Of a DNA stretch of 64,000 nt, positions 25,605 to 35,545 are shown in pieces. How positions within the stretch are numbered: position 1 is the first letter of the stretch; the number at the start of each line of letters is the position of its first letter. The notes under the pieces are model-generated. The model was given only the letters and a program-made list of their open reading frames with translations. It had not been told where the DNA came from and ran no database searches. This stretch comes from an uncultured Draconibacterium sp. Lineage in GTDB: Bacteria > Bacteroidota > Bacteroidia > Bacteroidales > Prolixibacteraceae. The stretch lies in the NCBI RefSeq assembly GCF_963677575.1, contig NZ_OY782038.1, positions 1,922,001 through 1,986,000 of the forward strand, in the 5' to 3' direction. The translations under genes and the position numbers were made by a program.

Positions 25605-26399
25605 ATGAAAAAACTTAAACTTACACTAAAGATTTTTCTGGGTCTTTTTATCATAGCATGCATTTTGCTTTTGGGTTTCAGAAGCTATTTGTTTTCTGAC
25701 GATGTAAAGCTGACAAAGTCAATAACACAGCAATTACAATCGAAAAAAGTAATGCTTGTTTTTGCCCACCCTGACGACGAATCGTACACCACAGAATTGC
25801 TTCTGGATGCCGAAAAAGAAGGCATCGAAACAGCACTGTTAACTTTCACTCCGGGTGATGCCGGAACACAAATGCCGCAGGTTTGCCAGCAACAGTTTTT
25901 AGGCGATGTGCGTAAAGCCGAAGTGTACAAAAGTGGTTATGCTCTGGGAGTTGACTACCAAAAAGTTTTTGAATACGGCGACGGTACCTTAAAAGACCAA
26001 AACCTGCAACAGTTAGTTGATGATATAGAAAATGAGTTAGTGAGATTTAAACCTGATCTGGTTGTTACTTTTTGGCCCGAAAGCGGAATGACCATGCACC
26101 CCGACCACATGACGATTGGGAAAGCAACACAGCTGGCTTTTATCAATTACAACAAAAGCAAAAATGCAAAACTGGCTTACACGATTATGCCATCAAAAGT
26201 GGTTTCGATGTTGGGCGGTGGCGAAATGCTGAAATTACAGCCTGAAGCCAATATTTCGATAAAAGCCAATGCCGCTGTTAAGGTTCGACTTTGGGATATT
26301 CATGCCTCGCAAAACCAATTTGTGAAAGATTATACTGGAATGCCCTCTTGGTTGATTTATCGTTTAATAAACCGCGAGTACTATTTTGTGGAAAAATAA
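25605..26399 (+). CDS. PIG-L/LmbE-family N-acetylglucosaminyl deacetylase-like
   Basis: 264 residues. A single N-terminal membrane anchor (about 5-25) precedes the PIG-L domain: FAHPDDESYTTE (metal-binding and catalytic Asp), TFTPGDAGTQMP, and MHPDHMTIG (the second metal ligands). These are Zn-dependent amidases that remove acetyl groups from GlcNAc-type sugars. The enzyme is likely tethered in the periplasm. The substrate is unknown. The ATG at 25605 is preceded by a TTG two codons earlier; the ATG is preferred. Confidence 0.88.
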   Translation: MKKLKLTLKIFLGLFIIACILLLGFRSYLFSDDVKLTKSITQQLQSKKVMLVFAHPDDESYTTELLLDAEKEGIETALLTFTPGDAGTQMPQVCQQQFLGDVRKAEVYKSGYALGVDYQKVFEYGDGTLKDQNLQQLVDDIENELVRFKPDLVVTFWPESGMTMHPDHMTIGKATQLAFINYNKSKNAKLAYTIMPSKVVSMLGGGEMLKLQPEANISIKANAAVKVRLWDIHASQNQFVKDYTGMPSWLIYRLINREYYFVEK

Positions 26400-26419
26400 G
26401 AAGATTATTATCCCGATAG

Positions 26420-26505
26420 AATCGTCATTCTGAACTCGATTCAGAATCTGTTTCTACTAAAATATAGCCACTGAATCCATTGGCTGACGGACAGGATGAC
26501 GCAAC
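26420..26505. repeat. Interspersed palindromic repeat (class B)
   Basis: Begins CGTCATTCTG and ends CAGGATGACG (near-perfect inverted ends), with a GATTCAGAATCTG core and a TGGCTGACGG segment. A weaker relative lies at 11146-11220. It sits between convergent genes. Confidence 0.5.
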
Positions 26506-26520
26506 TAATTTATCTAAAAA

Positions 26521-26883
26521 TCAATAAATTTCTTTGGTCATGCGCTCCGTGGCAGTCATGTAGTAGCGCGCAAAGTTATCGTCTTTCATAAAAACGGTAA
26601 GTTGTTCGCGCCAGCCTTCTGCTTCTTCCGATAATTCTGCAATACGACGACCTGCTTCTTGATCATTTGGATCTGCACGAAATGCTTTAATCACCGGAAT
26701 AAATTCATCCATCCAGTCTTCGTAACGATCCATTAATTTTTGCTGATCGCCTTCCAACGGGAATTCAGCTTTATCGTTCAATACTTTAGCTGAAAGTTTT
26801 TCTCCCGCCACAACTCCGGCTCCAAGCGTTAATCCCAATTTTGTTAGAAAACTTCTTCTGGTTTCTTCGTACTCGTTGCTCAT
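26521..26883 (-). CDS. Tat-signal small protein of unknown function
   Basis: 120 residues. The N-terminus has a twin-arginine motif (TRRSFLTKLGL) followed by a hydrophobic stretch (about 12-27), so it should be exported folded. The rest is helical and charged, with no cofactor or catalytic motif. No oxidoreductase partner is adjacent. Unknown. Confidence 0.75.
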   Translation of the reverse strand: MSNEYEETRRSFLTKLGLTLGAGVVAGEKLSAKVLNDKAEFPLEGDQQKLMDRYEDWMDEFIPVIKAFRADPNDQEAGRRIAELSEEAEGWREQLTVFMKDDNFARYYMTATERMTKEIY

Positions 26884-26978
26884 TTCTGCATTTTTTAATT
26901 CACTTTTTACAAACGCAGTTTAACAGATAAAGTTTAAGCTAAAATTAAAAAGTCTTTCCACATGGAGATTTTTGCAAA

Positions 26979-29900
26979 CTAATTCACAACAAACTTGCTA
27001 TATGCAAATTTGTCGTTGTAATGAACCCGAATAAAATATAGTCCGGCATTAAACGAGGCAGTTTCTATTTTCATTTTTCTCTTTATACCAAGTTGTTCAG
27101 AAAACATAAGCTCTCCCTCTACATTAAAAACCTGAAGCATAGCATCTTTTCCTCCAATTTCTGAAAGTTCAACATTCAGTACCGATTTTGTGGGATTTGG
27201 ATAAACTTTTAGCTTTTGAGTGCTCAGTGTTTTATAACTAACCGCAGTAATATTTTCGATATTAATTGAATAATCTTCAACTTCTCCAAAAGCTGAATTA
27301 CAAGGTATTATATTATTATCGTAAACAACTCGTACACGCATCCGAGTATTTCCCATTGTGGCATCTTCTGGTACAGAAAAATTCGCCTGATAAACATGTT
27401 CACTACTATTAAAAACTGGCAGATCGATATATTCGTTGGCATCAAATTCAGCATTTTGGTTATAATCTATCCAGGCACCACATTTATCCAAATCAAAATG
27501 ATAATTTAAAGTTACCGATATCGCATATTCCCGACCTACCTGCAAATCTGTTGACAGATTGCTAAAATCGGAGTAACCAGTCTGCTCTGAAGTATTATCT
27601 ATAGTATTTAATTTAACATTACTGATCCAATCAGCCCCAGTTCCGTCTGTGCCTACTGCATTGCAATATTGAAGTATATTTTTCTCTATTAAAACAGAAT
27701 AATCTTCAACTTCTCCTTTAATGTCATTTCCACATGGAGAAGGTTCCTCAACCTCATTTTGTAATCGCAGGCGCATGGTGTAGAAACCGGGAGTTACATC
27801 CTCAGGTACTGAAAAAGTTACTGAAGCATTGTGCCCTTCATCAAAATCGCCAAATACTAACAATTCGTTTGTTTCAAATTCTTTGTTATTGTTACTATCA
27901 ATCCAGGCAAAACATTTATCGTTTGTGTTGTGCTCGTTAAGCGTAACCTGCAGTGTATATTCGCCCCCTATCCTGAGTTTGGCATAAACACTTGTAAAGT
28001 CAGAATAAGTCTCGTTACCTGAGCTCTGGTCAATTGTTTCCAGTTTGAAATTCTTAATCCAATCAGACGTTTGATTGCTACCTGCCGCAGTACAATAAGC
28101 AGGTGCATTTTTTGTCGAATTCTTCCAGATTCCACGACCTAAACTTGCAGCAAAAATCTGATCGGAGGAATAATGTATCTTCAGATCATTTACTCCTACC
28201 GATGGAAAACCTTCCGAATAAAGCTCCCAGTCATTCATTGTATTATCGATATAATAAATACCAATATCCATTCCCAGGTACAAAGCATCTGTTTCTGTAG
28301 CATCAAACACCAAGCACCTTGCTTCAATATTTGGCAATTGTTTTGAATAGTTTTCCCAGGTTACACCGCCATCTTTCGACAAATAAACTTTTTCGCCGTT
28401 ATTAAAAGCACCTAAAGAAACTGCAACTTTTAACGGATCTGACGGATGCACTGCAATTCGGGTAATCCATTGATTGGGCAAACCAGTGGTTATCTCGGTC
28501 CAACCAGCACCATCATCAGAGGTACGCCACAACCTTGCTCCTTTCGAAGCATAAATATAGTTCGGGTCAGATTCTCCGATAGCCAGGTTAGTAACATTTC
28601 CGATACCGAAAGTGCCAATTGCAGTCCAACTCTGCATGCCATCAGTAGTTTTATATACCTTATTATTACCGAAATATATGATCGAAGGATTAGTAGGATG
28701 CATAACTAATGGAGACACCCAGTCTCCTTCTCCGGGTTGTGTAACAGAATGTCCGGTAGAGTGTAGTTCTCCATTTTGAATAGAAAAATATTTGGTGTTA
28801 GGATTGTCATAGTCTATAAGGCACTCCATTCCATCGGCACCATAAATGCCATCCCAAAGCCGACCATCCCAAAGATAAATTCCGTTATCCTGTGAACCAT
28901 TCATGTGCAAATTTGAGTTTGTTTTACACACTGTTAAACGGTACGGCTCAAGAGCTACCATCGTATTAAACAGATTTACCCAACTATTGCCTTCGTCAGT
29001 GGTGTATGATACTCCTCCGTCTGTGCATACGTACAGTTTGTTTCCTGCATAAACAAAATCATGAATATCGCAATGGATATAATGATTGTTAGGATATGTC
29101 CAGTCTGATGTTTTTACCCATGAATAACCGCCATCCATAGATTTATGAGTTTCGAATTCTCCGGTATGAATAAGCTTTTCGTTGTCAGGACTTACAATAA
29201 AGGTTCCGTGGTGCCACATTTCTCCTTTCGTATATTCATGATCACCGATATAAGTAAAATTTTGCCCCCTATTAGTTGACTTATAAATACCTTTTCTACC
29301 GGTCATAAGGTAAACCACATTGGGAGCAGCTGCTGTTAAACCTATAAAAACCCGTCCCCCTAGTTCAAGGTTAATTTTTACAAAAGAATCTCCTCCGTTT
29401 GTTGAACGGTAAAACCCGCCAACCTGGCTGGCATACACAATTTGTGGCTCATCGGGTTTATAAAACATATCATCAAAATCACCCGCCTGCTTTAAAATCC
29501 AGTTCGTTCCGCCATCAACAGATTTATAAATACCTTTTGAGCAGGAAAAAAGCAATGTCTTATTATCGTCGGGGTGCATGATTAACTTTCGGCCTTTTAC
29601 TCCTTCGGTATATGCAAAACTTAATCCCGATATATTCCAGTTCTCTCCTCCATCGTTTGAGATGAAAATACCCGTGCAATTAGTTGTATTATTGTCACCA
29701 TCGCCGGTAGCCCAATAAACGTTATCCGTATTAACCGGATCGATAACAATACTACAAACGCCCCTGCTGCCTACATTATCGGTCTTTGAAACCCAATTTT
29801 GCCCACCATCCACCGATTTCCAAACCCCGTTTGTAGGGCCACCAATATAAAGTGTATTTTCATTTTTGGGGTCAACTGCAATTCGGTCTATTCTGCCCAA

Positions 29901-30275
29901 CCCGGGAGAATAGTGACCATTATTTGTATTTATATTATCAGGGCCAAGGCTTCTCCAAACATTTATATTTGCGCTCTTTGTATTAGTACTGGTTTTAAAC
30001 CTGTCGAATTCTTTTTTTGCAATATCAACTCCCTGAAAATTAATATTCCCATAAGGATAGCCTTTACTCCAAATTTCATATTCCCATCGTTTATATTGTT
30101 TATAACCAGTACCTTTCCCGGTGCCAACCTTCGAAAAATATTCATTTGCTGCTTTCCGGATTTCAAACATATTGGCCTCCGGGTCATTCATCATTTTAAG
30201 ATACTGTTGCCCTTTTACCTGATAAAAAAAGAAAACAACACTTATTACTGATAATACGATAAAACGAATATTCAT
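26979..30275 (-). CDS. Secreted BNR/sortilin-like repeat protein with GEVED domains and T9SS signal
   Basis: 1098 residues. Signal peptide (about 1-22), then a long region of BNR/VPS10-type repeats of the form SVDGGQNW, SNDGGENW and TSDDGAGW that build one or two beta-propellers (about 120-720). Two GEVED domains follow (roughly 735-865 and 870-1005, each ending GEVEDYS), then a T9SS type-A sorting domain (LKVYPNPTKSVLNVEL to the end). Sialidase or GH74-like enzymes share the propeller, but no catalytic residue set is identified here, so binding rather than hydrolysis is possible. It is the last gene of the SusCD unit and likely works on the same glycan or protein substrate. Confidence 0.87.
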   Translation of the reverse strand: MNIRFIVLSVISVVFFFYQVKGQQYLKMMNDPEANMFEIRKAANEYFSKVGTGKGTGYKQYKRWEYEIWSKGYPYGNINFQGVDIAKKEFDRFKTSTNTKSANINVWRSLGPDNINTNNGHYSPGLGRIDRIAVDPKNENTLYIGGPTNGVWKSVDGGQNWVSKTDNVGSRGVCSIVIDPVNTDNVYWATGDGDNNTTNCTGIFISNDGGENWNISGLSFAYTEGVKGRKLIMHPDDNKTLLFSCSKGIYKSVDGGTNWILKQAGDFDDMFYKPDEPQIVYASQVGGFYRSTNGGDSFVKINLELGGRVFIGLTAAAPNVVYLMTGRKGIYKSTNRGQNFTYIGDHEYTKGEMWHHGTFIVSPDNEKLIHTGEFETHKSMDGGYSWVKTSDWTYPNNHYIHCDIHDFVYAGNKLYVCTDGGVSYTTDEGNSWVNLFNTMVALEPYRLTVCKTNSNLHMNGSQDNGIYLWDGRLWDGIYGADGMECLIDYDNPNTKYFSIQNGELHSTGHSVTQPGEGDWVSPLVMHPTNPSIIYFGNNKVYKTTDGMQSWTAIGTFGIGNVTNLAIGESDPNYIYASKGARLWRTSDDGAGWTEITTGLPNQWITRIAVHPSDPLKVAVSLGAFNNGEKVYLSKDGGVTWENYSKQLPNIEARCLVFDATETDALYLGMDIGIYYIDNTMNDWELYSEGFPSVGVNDLKIHYSSDQIFAASLGRGIWKNSTKNAPAYCTAAGSNQTSDWIKNFKLETIDQSSGNETYSDFTSVYAKLRIGGEYTLQVTLNEHNTNDKCFAWIDSNNNKEFETNELLVFGDFDEGHNASVTFSVPEDVTPGFYTMRLRLQNEVEEPSPCGNDIKGEVEDYSVLIEKNILQYCNAVGTDGTGADWISNVKLNTIDNTSEQTGYSDFSNLSTDLQVGREYAISVTLNYHFDLDKCGAWIDYNQNAEFDANEYIDLPVFNSSEHVYQANFSVPEDATMGNTRMRVRVVYDNNIIPCNSAFGEVEDYSINIENITAVSYKTLSTQKLKVYPNPTKSVLNVELSEIGGKDAMLQVFNVEGELMFSEQLGIKRKMKIETASFNAGLYFIRVHYNDKFAYSKFVVN

Positions 30276-30301
30276 GAATTTAATTAAATGATTATAAAAA
30301 G

Positions 30302-30346
30302 AATCCTGGGTTTGAATATAATTGGTATTTCATCAAACCCAGGATT
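30302..30346 (-). terminator. Hairpin after susD-like gene
   Basis: A perfect 14-bp stem (30302-30315 paired with 30333-30346, AATCCTGGGTTTGA and its complement) with a 17-nt loop and a T-rich tail in the leftward direction. It lies between the SusD stop and the BNR protein start and may limit expression of the latter. Confidence 0.65.
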
Positions 30347-30429
30347 TGTATTGTTAAAGGCAGAATTTAGGCATGAAGCTTTATTTTCCTCAATACCTGC
30401 CATTTAACCAATTAATACTCAAATTTTAC

Positions 30430-31893
30430 TTACGGCATATATACTCCATCAAATGGAGTCTGGTCGCCATCAGGCCAAATACCATCAACCATTGCATCGT
30501 TACTAATAATTTCGCTAAACGGTATTTGGTAAACAAATCTCCAGGAATGAACAGGGAAGGTTGTATTGCCACCATAATTAATATGGTTGCCGGTACGTAA
30601 AAGAGGTTTTTGGTTACGAATTAATTCAAACCAATCGAAACCTTCGCCATAAAGTTCTTTTCTCCTTTCTACCAACAGTGCTTCAATCAGATCGTTTCCT
30701 GTTTCTTCTGATTTTTTTGCACCACGCATTTCCTGAAGTTCCCATAACAAAGTTTTTCCTTCATTTTCTCTATCCATCCGCATTAGTGCTTCTGCCTCAA
30801 TAAATAACATTTCGTCGGCACGCATAAATACAATATTTCCCAATAAATCATCCGTATCTCTAAACTTCAGAGAGGTATATATCTGATCCCAAACATAACC
30901 AAACTGCGAAGCCCTTATATCCTCAGGATCGAACATCTCCACAAAGTCTGTTGCAAGGAAAAAGCACTGAAACGTAAATCCATCTCGCGTCCAGTTTGCC
31001 CACATTGCAAAAGGAGAATAATCTCCCATATTTTGATCTTTGGTTGGAGCCACTCCCCACATCCATGAAGCCGTGTTTACATCATTAAAACCAGCAAGAT
31101 AGTCATCGTTTGAAGTAAGAGGGAGACCAGTGCGTGCTTTTCCTGCATATTCTGCTGCTTTTTCCCAATTATTCATTGTTAAATATACTTCGGCCAAAAA
31201 GCCTTGACAAACATTAACATTTATCCTGTTTTTCCTGCTGCCACGGTCGTAGCCATCAAGCAACGTTTCTGCCATAGTTAAATCATCTAAGATTTGCTGA
31301 TACGTTTGCTCAACAGTTCCTCTTGGTTTTCCTTCGGTTTTGTCAGAAGTAGGCTCTGTATAAATAGGTACTCCTGGCATATCCTGAGCAATAATATAGG
31401 TATGCTGAAATAACCTGATTAACTGAAAGTAAGCCCAACCACGCAATGCATACGCCTGCCCCATTACATGATTTTTTTCGGTTTCGCTCCCGGTACTTTC
31501 AGGAGTATAAGCAATCACACTGTTGGTGTTGTTAATTAATTGGTAATAAAAATTCCATAAAGCTCCCGTTTTAAATATGTCTCCACGGGTATGTCCCCAC
31601 ATGTTGTAATCATATGAATACCAACCGCCCCATACAATCATATCTTCTCCACATACGCTTTGAAACATTTGATGGCTTGGATAACCCCAGTCATCTGATC
31701 TCCCTGAACCTCCATTTCCTGTTTCCATTTGATAGTAACAACCGTTTAATGCAGCTTGTGCCCCTTGCACAGTATTAAAAACCGATATATCAGAAACAGA
31801 AGAAGATGGATTTGTCTCTAAATAGTCTTCGCACGAGGTAGTTCCGAATACTATTAATGCTGCTATAGTTACTATTTTTATATAGTTTTTCAT
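30430..31893 (-). CDS. SusD/RagB-family outer-membrane lipoprotein
   Basis: 487 residues. Lipoprotein signal with lipobox GTTSCED (Cys21), then a SusD-like N-domain (SSSVSDISVFNTVQGAQAAL) and TPR-type helices (AYALRGWAYFQLIRLFQH), ending with the SusD C-domain (FYLIRNQKPLL-like, RRKELYGEGFDWFELIRN). SusD-like proteins cap the SusC channel and bind the glycan or peptide. It lies 124 bp after the SusC stop in the same direction. Substrate unknown. Confidence 0.95.
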   Translation of the reverse strand: MKNYIKIVTIAALIVFGTTSCEDYLETNPSSSVSDISVFNTVQGAQAALNGCYYQMETGNGGSGRSDDWGYPSHQMFQSVCGEDMIVWGGWYSYDYNMWGHTRGDIFKTGALWNFYYQLINNTNSVIAYTPESTGSETEKNHVMGQAYALRGWAYFQLIRLFQHTYIIAQDMPGVPIYTEPTSDKTEGKPRGTVEQTYQQILDDLTMAETLLDGYDRGSRKNRINVNVCQGFLAEVYLTMNNWEKAAEYAGKARTGLPLTSNDDYLAGFNDVNTASWMWGVAPTKDQNMGDYSPFAMWANWTRDGFTFQCFFLATDFVEMFDPEDIRASQFGYVWDQIYTSLKFRDTDDLLGNIVFMRADEMLFIEAEALMRMDRENEGKTLLWELQEMRGAKKSEETGNDLIEALLVERRKELYGEGFDWFELIRNQKPLLRTGNHINYGGNTTFPVHSWRFVYQIPFSEIISNDAMVDGIWPDGDQTPFDGVYMP

Positions 31894-32017
31894 CTTATTA
31901 AAATTGTTTGTTATTATATGGTATAAGATGTAACTCGCATGATTTTAATTATTCGCGTTTGTGTGAGAATCTTTCTCATGCTCGTTTCATCGTCATAACA
32001 TTTAAAAATTTCTAATT

Positions 32018-35000
32018 CTATAAACTTAATTGTAACCCAAATGAAACTGTTTTTACAGTTGGGAACCTGTTGCCTGTTGTTCCGCTAAGACTCTGTTCCG
32101 GGTCTGTTCCCCGTTTTTTTGCTTTCCCCCAGGTTACCAGGTTGTCTCCTTTTACAAATAACCGTAATGAGTTGATATTAATTTTATTCACGATACTGTT
32201 TGGCAGTGTATATCCCAATGTTATATTCCGAAGGCGGACAAAGCTGTTATTGTAAACATATTTTGAAGAATAGCTTGACATTGAATTTGAGAATCCTTGA
32301 GAAAAACGTGCAATTGTACTGGTATTATTTTCCGGAGTCCAGGCATCTAAAACATCCTCGTGGAAAGAATACCCTGTTCTGTATCCCATCATTTGAGCAT
32401 AGTCTGAATCATACAATTTCCCTCCAAAACTGTAATAAAACATCACAGATAAATCAAGACCTTTATATTTAAAATTGTTTGTGTAGCCACCAAAAACATC
32501 GGGCAAAGCGTCGCCCAAATATTTCTTTTGCTTGTCGCTGCTAACATCTGTTTGATCTTCTGTCAATACCCTGTCGGTTATTACTTCTTCTCCATCAACA
32601 GTTTCGTAAATGTTCATCCACCACTGGTCATTTCCATTTTCGGGATTAATACCTGCATATTCCGCTCCCCAAAAATTATAACGTGATTCTCCTTCACGCC
32701 ATTTAAAAACACCTGCATTCATTTCATCCTGTGGCAATTTTGTTATTTCATTTTTATAATGAGTAGCATTTATATCCATTGACCATGAGAAATCGTTTTG
32801 TTCCATTATTTTCCACGACAAATCGAACTCAACACCTTTGTTCTCTACATCGCCAATATTCTTATCAATTCCGCTAAACCCTGTTGAAGGAGCCATTGGA
32901 TCAGTAAAAAGCAAATCTTTTGATTGACGCTTAAAGTATTCTACCGATCCGGTTAAACGATTCAGTACAGTAAATTCAAGTCCAACGTTAAACTGAAGGT
33001 TGGTTTCCCATTTTAGACCTTCATTTGGTAATCTGGTAATTAACAAGCCTGGAGAGCCATAATCATTGTACCCCGTTCCATATAAACCCTGATAAGCATA
33101 CATTGTGGATAAATTATCGTTACCTACAGCGCCATAACTTGCTTTTACTTTCAGGTTATCCAACCAGCTATATTGTTTAAAAAAATCTTCTTCAGAGGCT
33201 CTCCACGATGCACCTACTGACCAAAATGTTCCAAATCGTGAAGCATCGCTAAATCGTGAAGTTCCATCACGACGCAAACTCCCTGAGAAATAATATTTAC
33301 TTTTATAATCGTACTCAACCCTTGAAAACCAACTCAGTAACCGGTAATTGTCTTCGTACGAATTTGATCCGGTCATTGTAGCTGCCGATGCCAATTCATA
33401 TAAACCTCCAAAAGGCAAATCTTCCCTGGTTGCCTCTAAATTATTTCTCTTAAATTTATAAGCTTCCTGCCCTAATAAAACATTAACCGAGTGGTCTGAT
33501 ATTTTTTTATTGTATGTAAGCAAGTTGGTAACTGTACTAGTGGTTGCCCTTGTAGTTGACTTAGAAACCTGTCCTCTTCCAATCATGTACCCATAATCCG
33601 GGGTAGTATAACCATGGTAAGAAGTTAAGTAATAATCCAAACTAAAAGTCGACCTGAATTTTAGTTCAGGAGTAAAGGTAATTTCGGCATAATTCCTGGT
33701 AGAAATATTATCCACCAATGTTTCGTATTTGTTATAGGCTGCATCTGCCAGAGGGTTCCAACCAATCCATGACTGGCGGGTATCTCCATAGTCATATATT
33801 TTATTCCCGTTATCGTCAGTTCTATATGCATTGGTATCATAATCATATTCATACACCGGATAAATAGAAGGAACAGTACGCAAAAGCCAAACAACATCTG
33901 AGCCAACATCTGAGCCGGCCGGACTCTCAGATAAACTATGCGAGAACGACGTATTCGTTCCCATTTCAAGCCAGTTTTTTACTTTTGCTGAGACATTTGA
34001 ACGAGCCGAAATCCGGTTAAACTTTTGTGTTGTAAAAATACCTTTATCGTCGAGGTAAGAAGCAGATAAATAATAATTGGTTTTATTTGTTTTACCGCTA
34101 AAATCGATCGTATATTCCTGAGTTGGTCTTGACTTTAACAGTTCATCGTCCCAGTCTCCCTCGAAAAGGAGATTCGCATTCGGATCAAGTTTTCCATCAA
34201 TTCCTACCGGCTTGTCAATACTAAACGGATTAATTTTTAGTTCATTCCCCAGGTTATCGGTCGCATAAAGTGCAGCCTCTGCTTCACTTGAACCATTATC
34301 TATTGCCCCAAAATACATCGCTTCCCATGTTGTTTCAACAAATTCCTGGGGCGATAATCTGCGTGGTAAATCAACAGCTAATTTCGAAAAACTAAATGTT
34401 GAACTTACATTGATTTTCCCTTCATCTGATTTTCCCTTTTTAGTAGTAATGATAATTACACCATTTGCAGCCCGTGAACCGTAAAGAGCACTTGCCGAAG
34501 CATCTTTCAGTACAGTAATCGACTCAATATCTGATTGAGAAATGGCATTTATATAACCTCCGTAAGGAACTCCATCAACAACATAAAGTGGCGCAGTAGA
34601 TGCATTCATAGACCCAATACCACGGATAACAACAGTAGGATTTGATCCTGGCTGCCCACTGTTATTGATTACCTGTACACCACTACTCATACCCTGCAAA
34701 GCTTGTATCGGGTTTGATGTTTTTATTTTCTTAAGTTTTTCTTCTGAAACCAACGATGCAGAACCTACAAATGATGATTTTTTTGATGTACCATAGGCCA
34801 CAACAACAACTTCGTCAACCCCAATAATCTTATCTTCTAAAATAATATTGTAAATCTGCTGACCGGTAATTTCAACCTCCTTAGTTTGTAGGCCAATAAA
34901 CGAAACCACAATAAATTTAGCGTTATCTGACAATTTTAAAGCAAATTTGCCATCAATACTGGTTACTGTTCCTTGCTGCGTACCTTTTATCGAGACACTG

Positions 35001-35470
35001 GCGCCCGGAATCAATTCTCCCAAACTATTCGTTACAGTACCATAAATTTCGCGATCCTGATCTTTTGCCTGCCTTAAAGTAGCAGCAGCATCGGTTTCAT
35101 CTTTCTTTCGCGTTACAATAATCTGTTTGTCACGCACCTCGTAGTCCAATTTTTCACCTTTGAATAATTCAACAAGAATATTATCAATAGATGCATCTTT
35201 TAAATCGAAACTGACTTTTCGACCTTCATTTACGACCTCTTTTCTGTACAGGAAATAATAATCACTGATTTCCTCAATGTGTTTGATTACTTCTTCTACG
35301 GTAGCTTTTTTACAGCTCACAGTTAGCCTTGTAGAATTTTGATAATCAGCATCATTTGCCCAGGAATGAACTCCACTGACCAACAGGATCAGAATTGTTA
35401 CCTGCGAAATAAAAAACATACTTCTTAGACTGTCATGGTTTTGTAACCACGATTTTAGTGTTAATTTCAT
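32018..35470 (-). CDS. SusC-family TonB-dependent transporter with STN signalling domain
   Basis: 1150 residues. After the signal segment (about 17-40) comes an STN domain (about 50-115: LTVSCKKATVEEVIKHIEE), which links a receptor to a FecR anti-sigma factor. A CarboxypepD_reg-like domain (about 140-225: REIYGTVTNSLGELIPGAS) and the SusC plug signature (DEVVVVAYGT; PLYVVDGVPYGG; ITVLKDASASALYGSRAANG) follow, then the barrel. It would import a ligand captured by SusD with TonB energy. FecR and sigma genes lie directly upstream, so the transporter also senses its ligand. The gap to the FecR stop is 75 bp. Confidence 0.96.
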   Translation of the reverse strand: MKLTLKSWLQNHDSLRSMFFISQVTILILLVSGVHSWANDADYQNSTRLTVSCKKATVEEVIKHIEEISDYYFLYRKEVVNEGRKVSFDLKDASIDNILVELFKGEKLDYEVRDKQIIVTRKKDETDAAATLRQAKDQDREIYGTVTNSLGELIPGASVSIKGTQQGTVTSIDGKFALKLSDNAKFIVVSFIGLQTKEVEITGQQIYNIILEDKIIGVDEVVVVAYGTSKKSSFVGSASLVSEEKLKKIKTSNPIQALQGMSSGVQVINNSGQPGSNPTVVIRGIGSMNASTAPLYVVDGVPYGGYINAISQSDIESITVLKDASASALYGSRAANGVIIITTKKGKSDEGKINVSSTFSFSKLAVDLPRRLSPQEFVETTWEAMYFGAIDNGSSEAEAALYATDNLGNELKINPFSIDKPVGIDGKLDPNANLLFEGDWDDELLKSRPTQEYTIDFSGKTNKTNYYLSASYLDDKGIFTTQKFNRISARSNVSAKVKNWLEMGTNTSFSHSLSESPAGSDVGSDVVWLLRTVPSIYPVYEYDYDTNAYRTDDNGNKIYDYGDTRQSWIGWNPLADAAYNKYETLVDNISTRNYAEITFTPELKFRSTFSLDYYLTSYHGYTTPDYGYMIGRGQVSKSTTRATTSTVTNLLTYNKKISDHSVNVLLGQEAYKFKRNNLEATREDLPFGGLYELASAATMTGSNSYEDNYRLLSWFSRVEYDYKSKYYFSGSLRRDGTSRFSDASRFGTFWSVGASWRASEEDFFKQYSWLDNLKVKASYGAVGNDNLSTMYAYQGLYGTGYNDYGSPGLLITRLPNEGLKWETNLQFNVGLEFTVLNRLTGSVEYFKRQSKDLLFTDPMAPSTGFSGIDKNIGDVENKGVEFDLSWKIMEQNDFSWSMDINATHYKNEITKLPQDEMNAGVFKWREGESRYNFWGAEYAGINPENGNDQWWMNIYETVDGEEVITDRVLTEDQTDVSSDKQKKYLGDALPDVFGGYTNNFKYKGLDLSVMFYYSFGGKLYDSDYAQMMGYRTGYSFHEDVLDAWTPENNTSTIARFSQGFSNSMSSYSSKYVYNNSFVRLRNITLGYTLPNSIVNKININSLRLFVKGDNLVTWGKAKKRGTDPEQSLSGTTGNRFPTVKTVSFGLQLSL

Positions 35471-35545
35471 ATAAATTAATTTTTTGTACTATTCCTTTAA
35501 CATTGCCCTAACTACATGCAATATTTCTTATTAAACAGTACCAGG

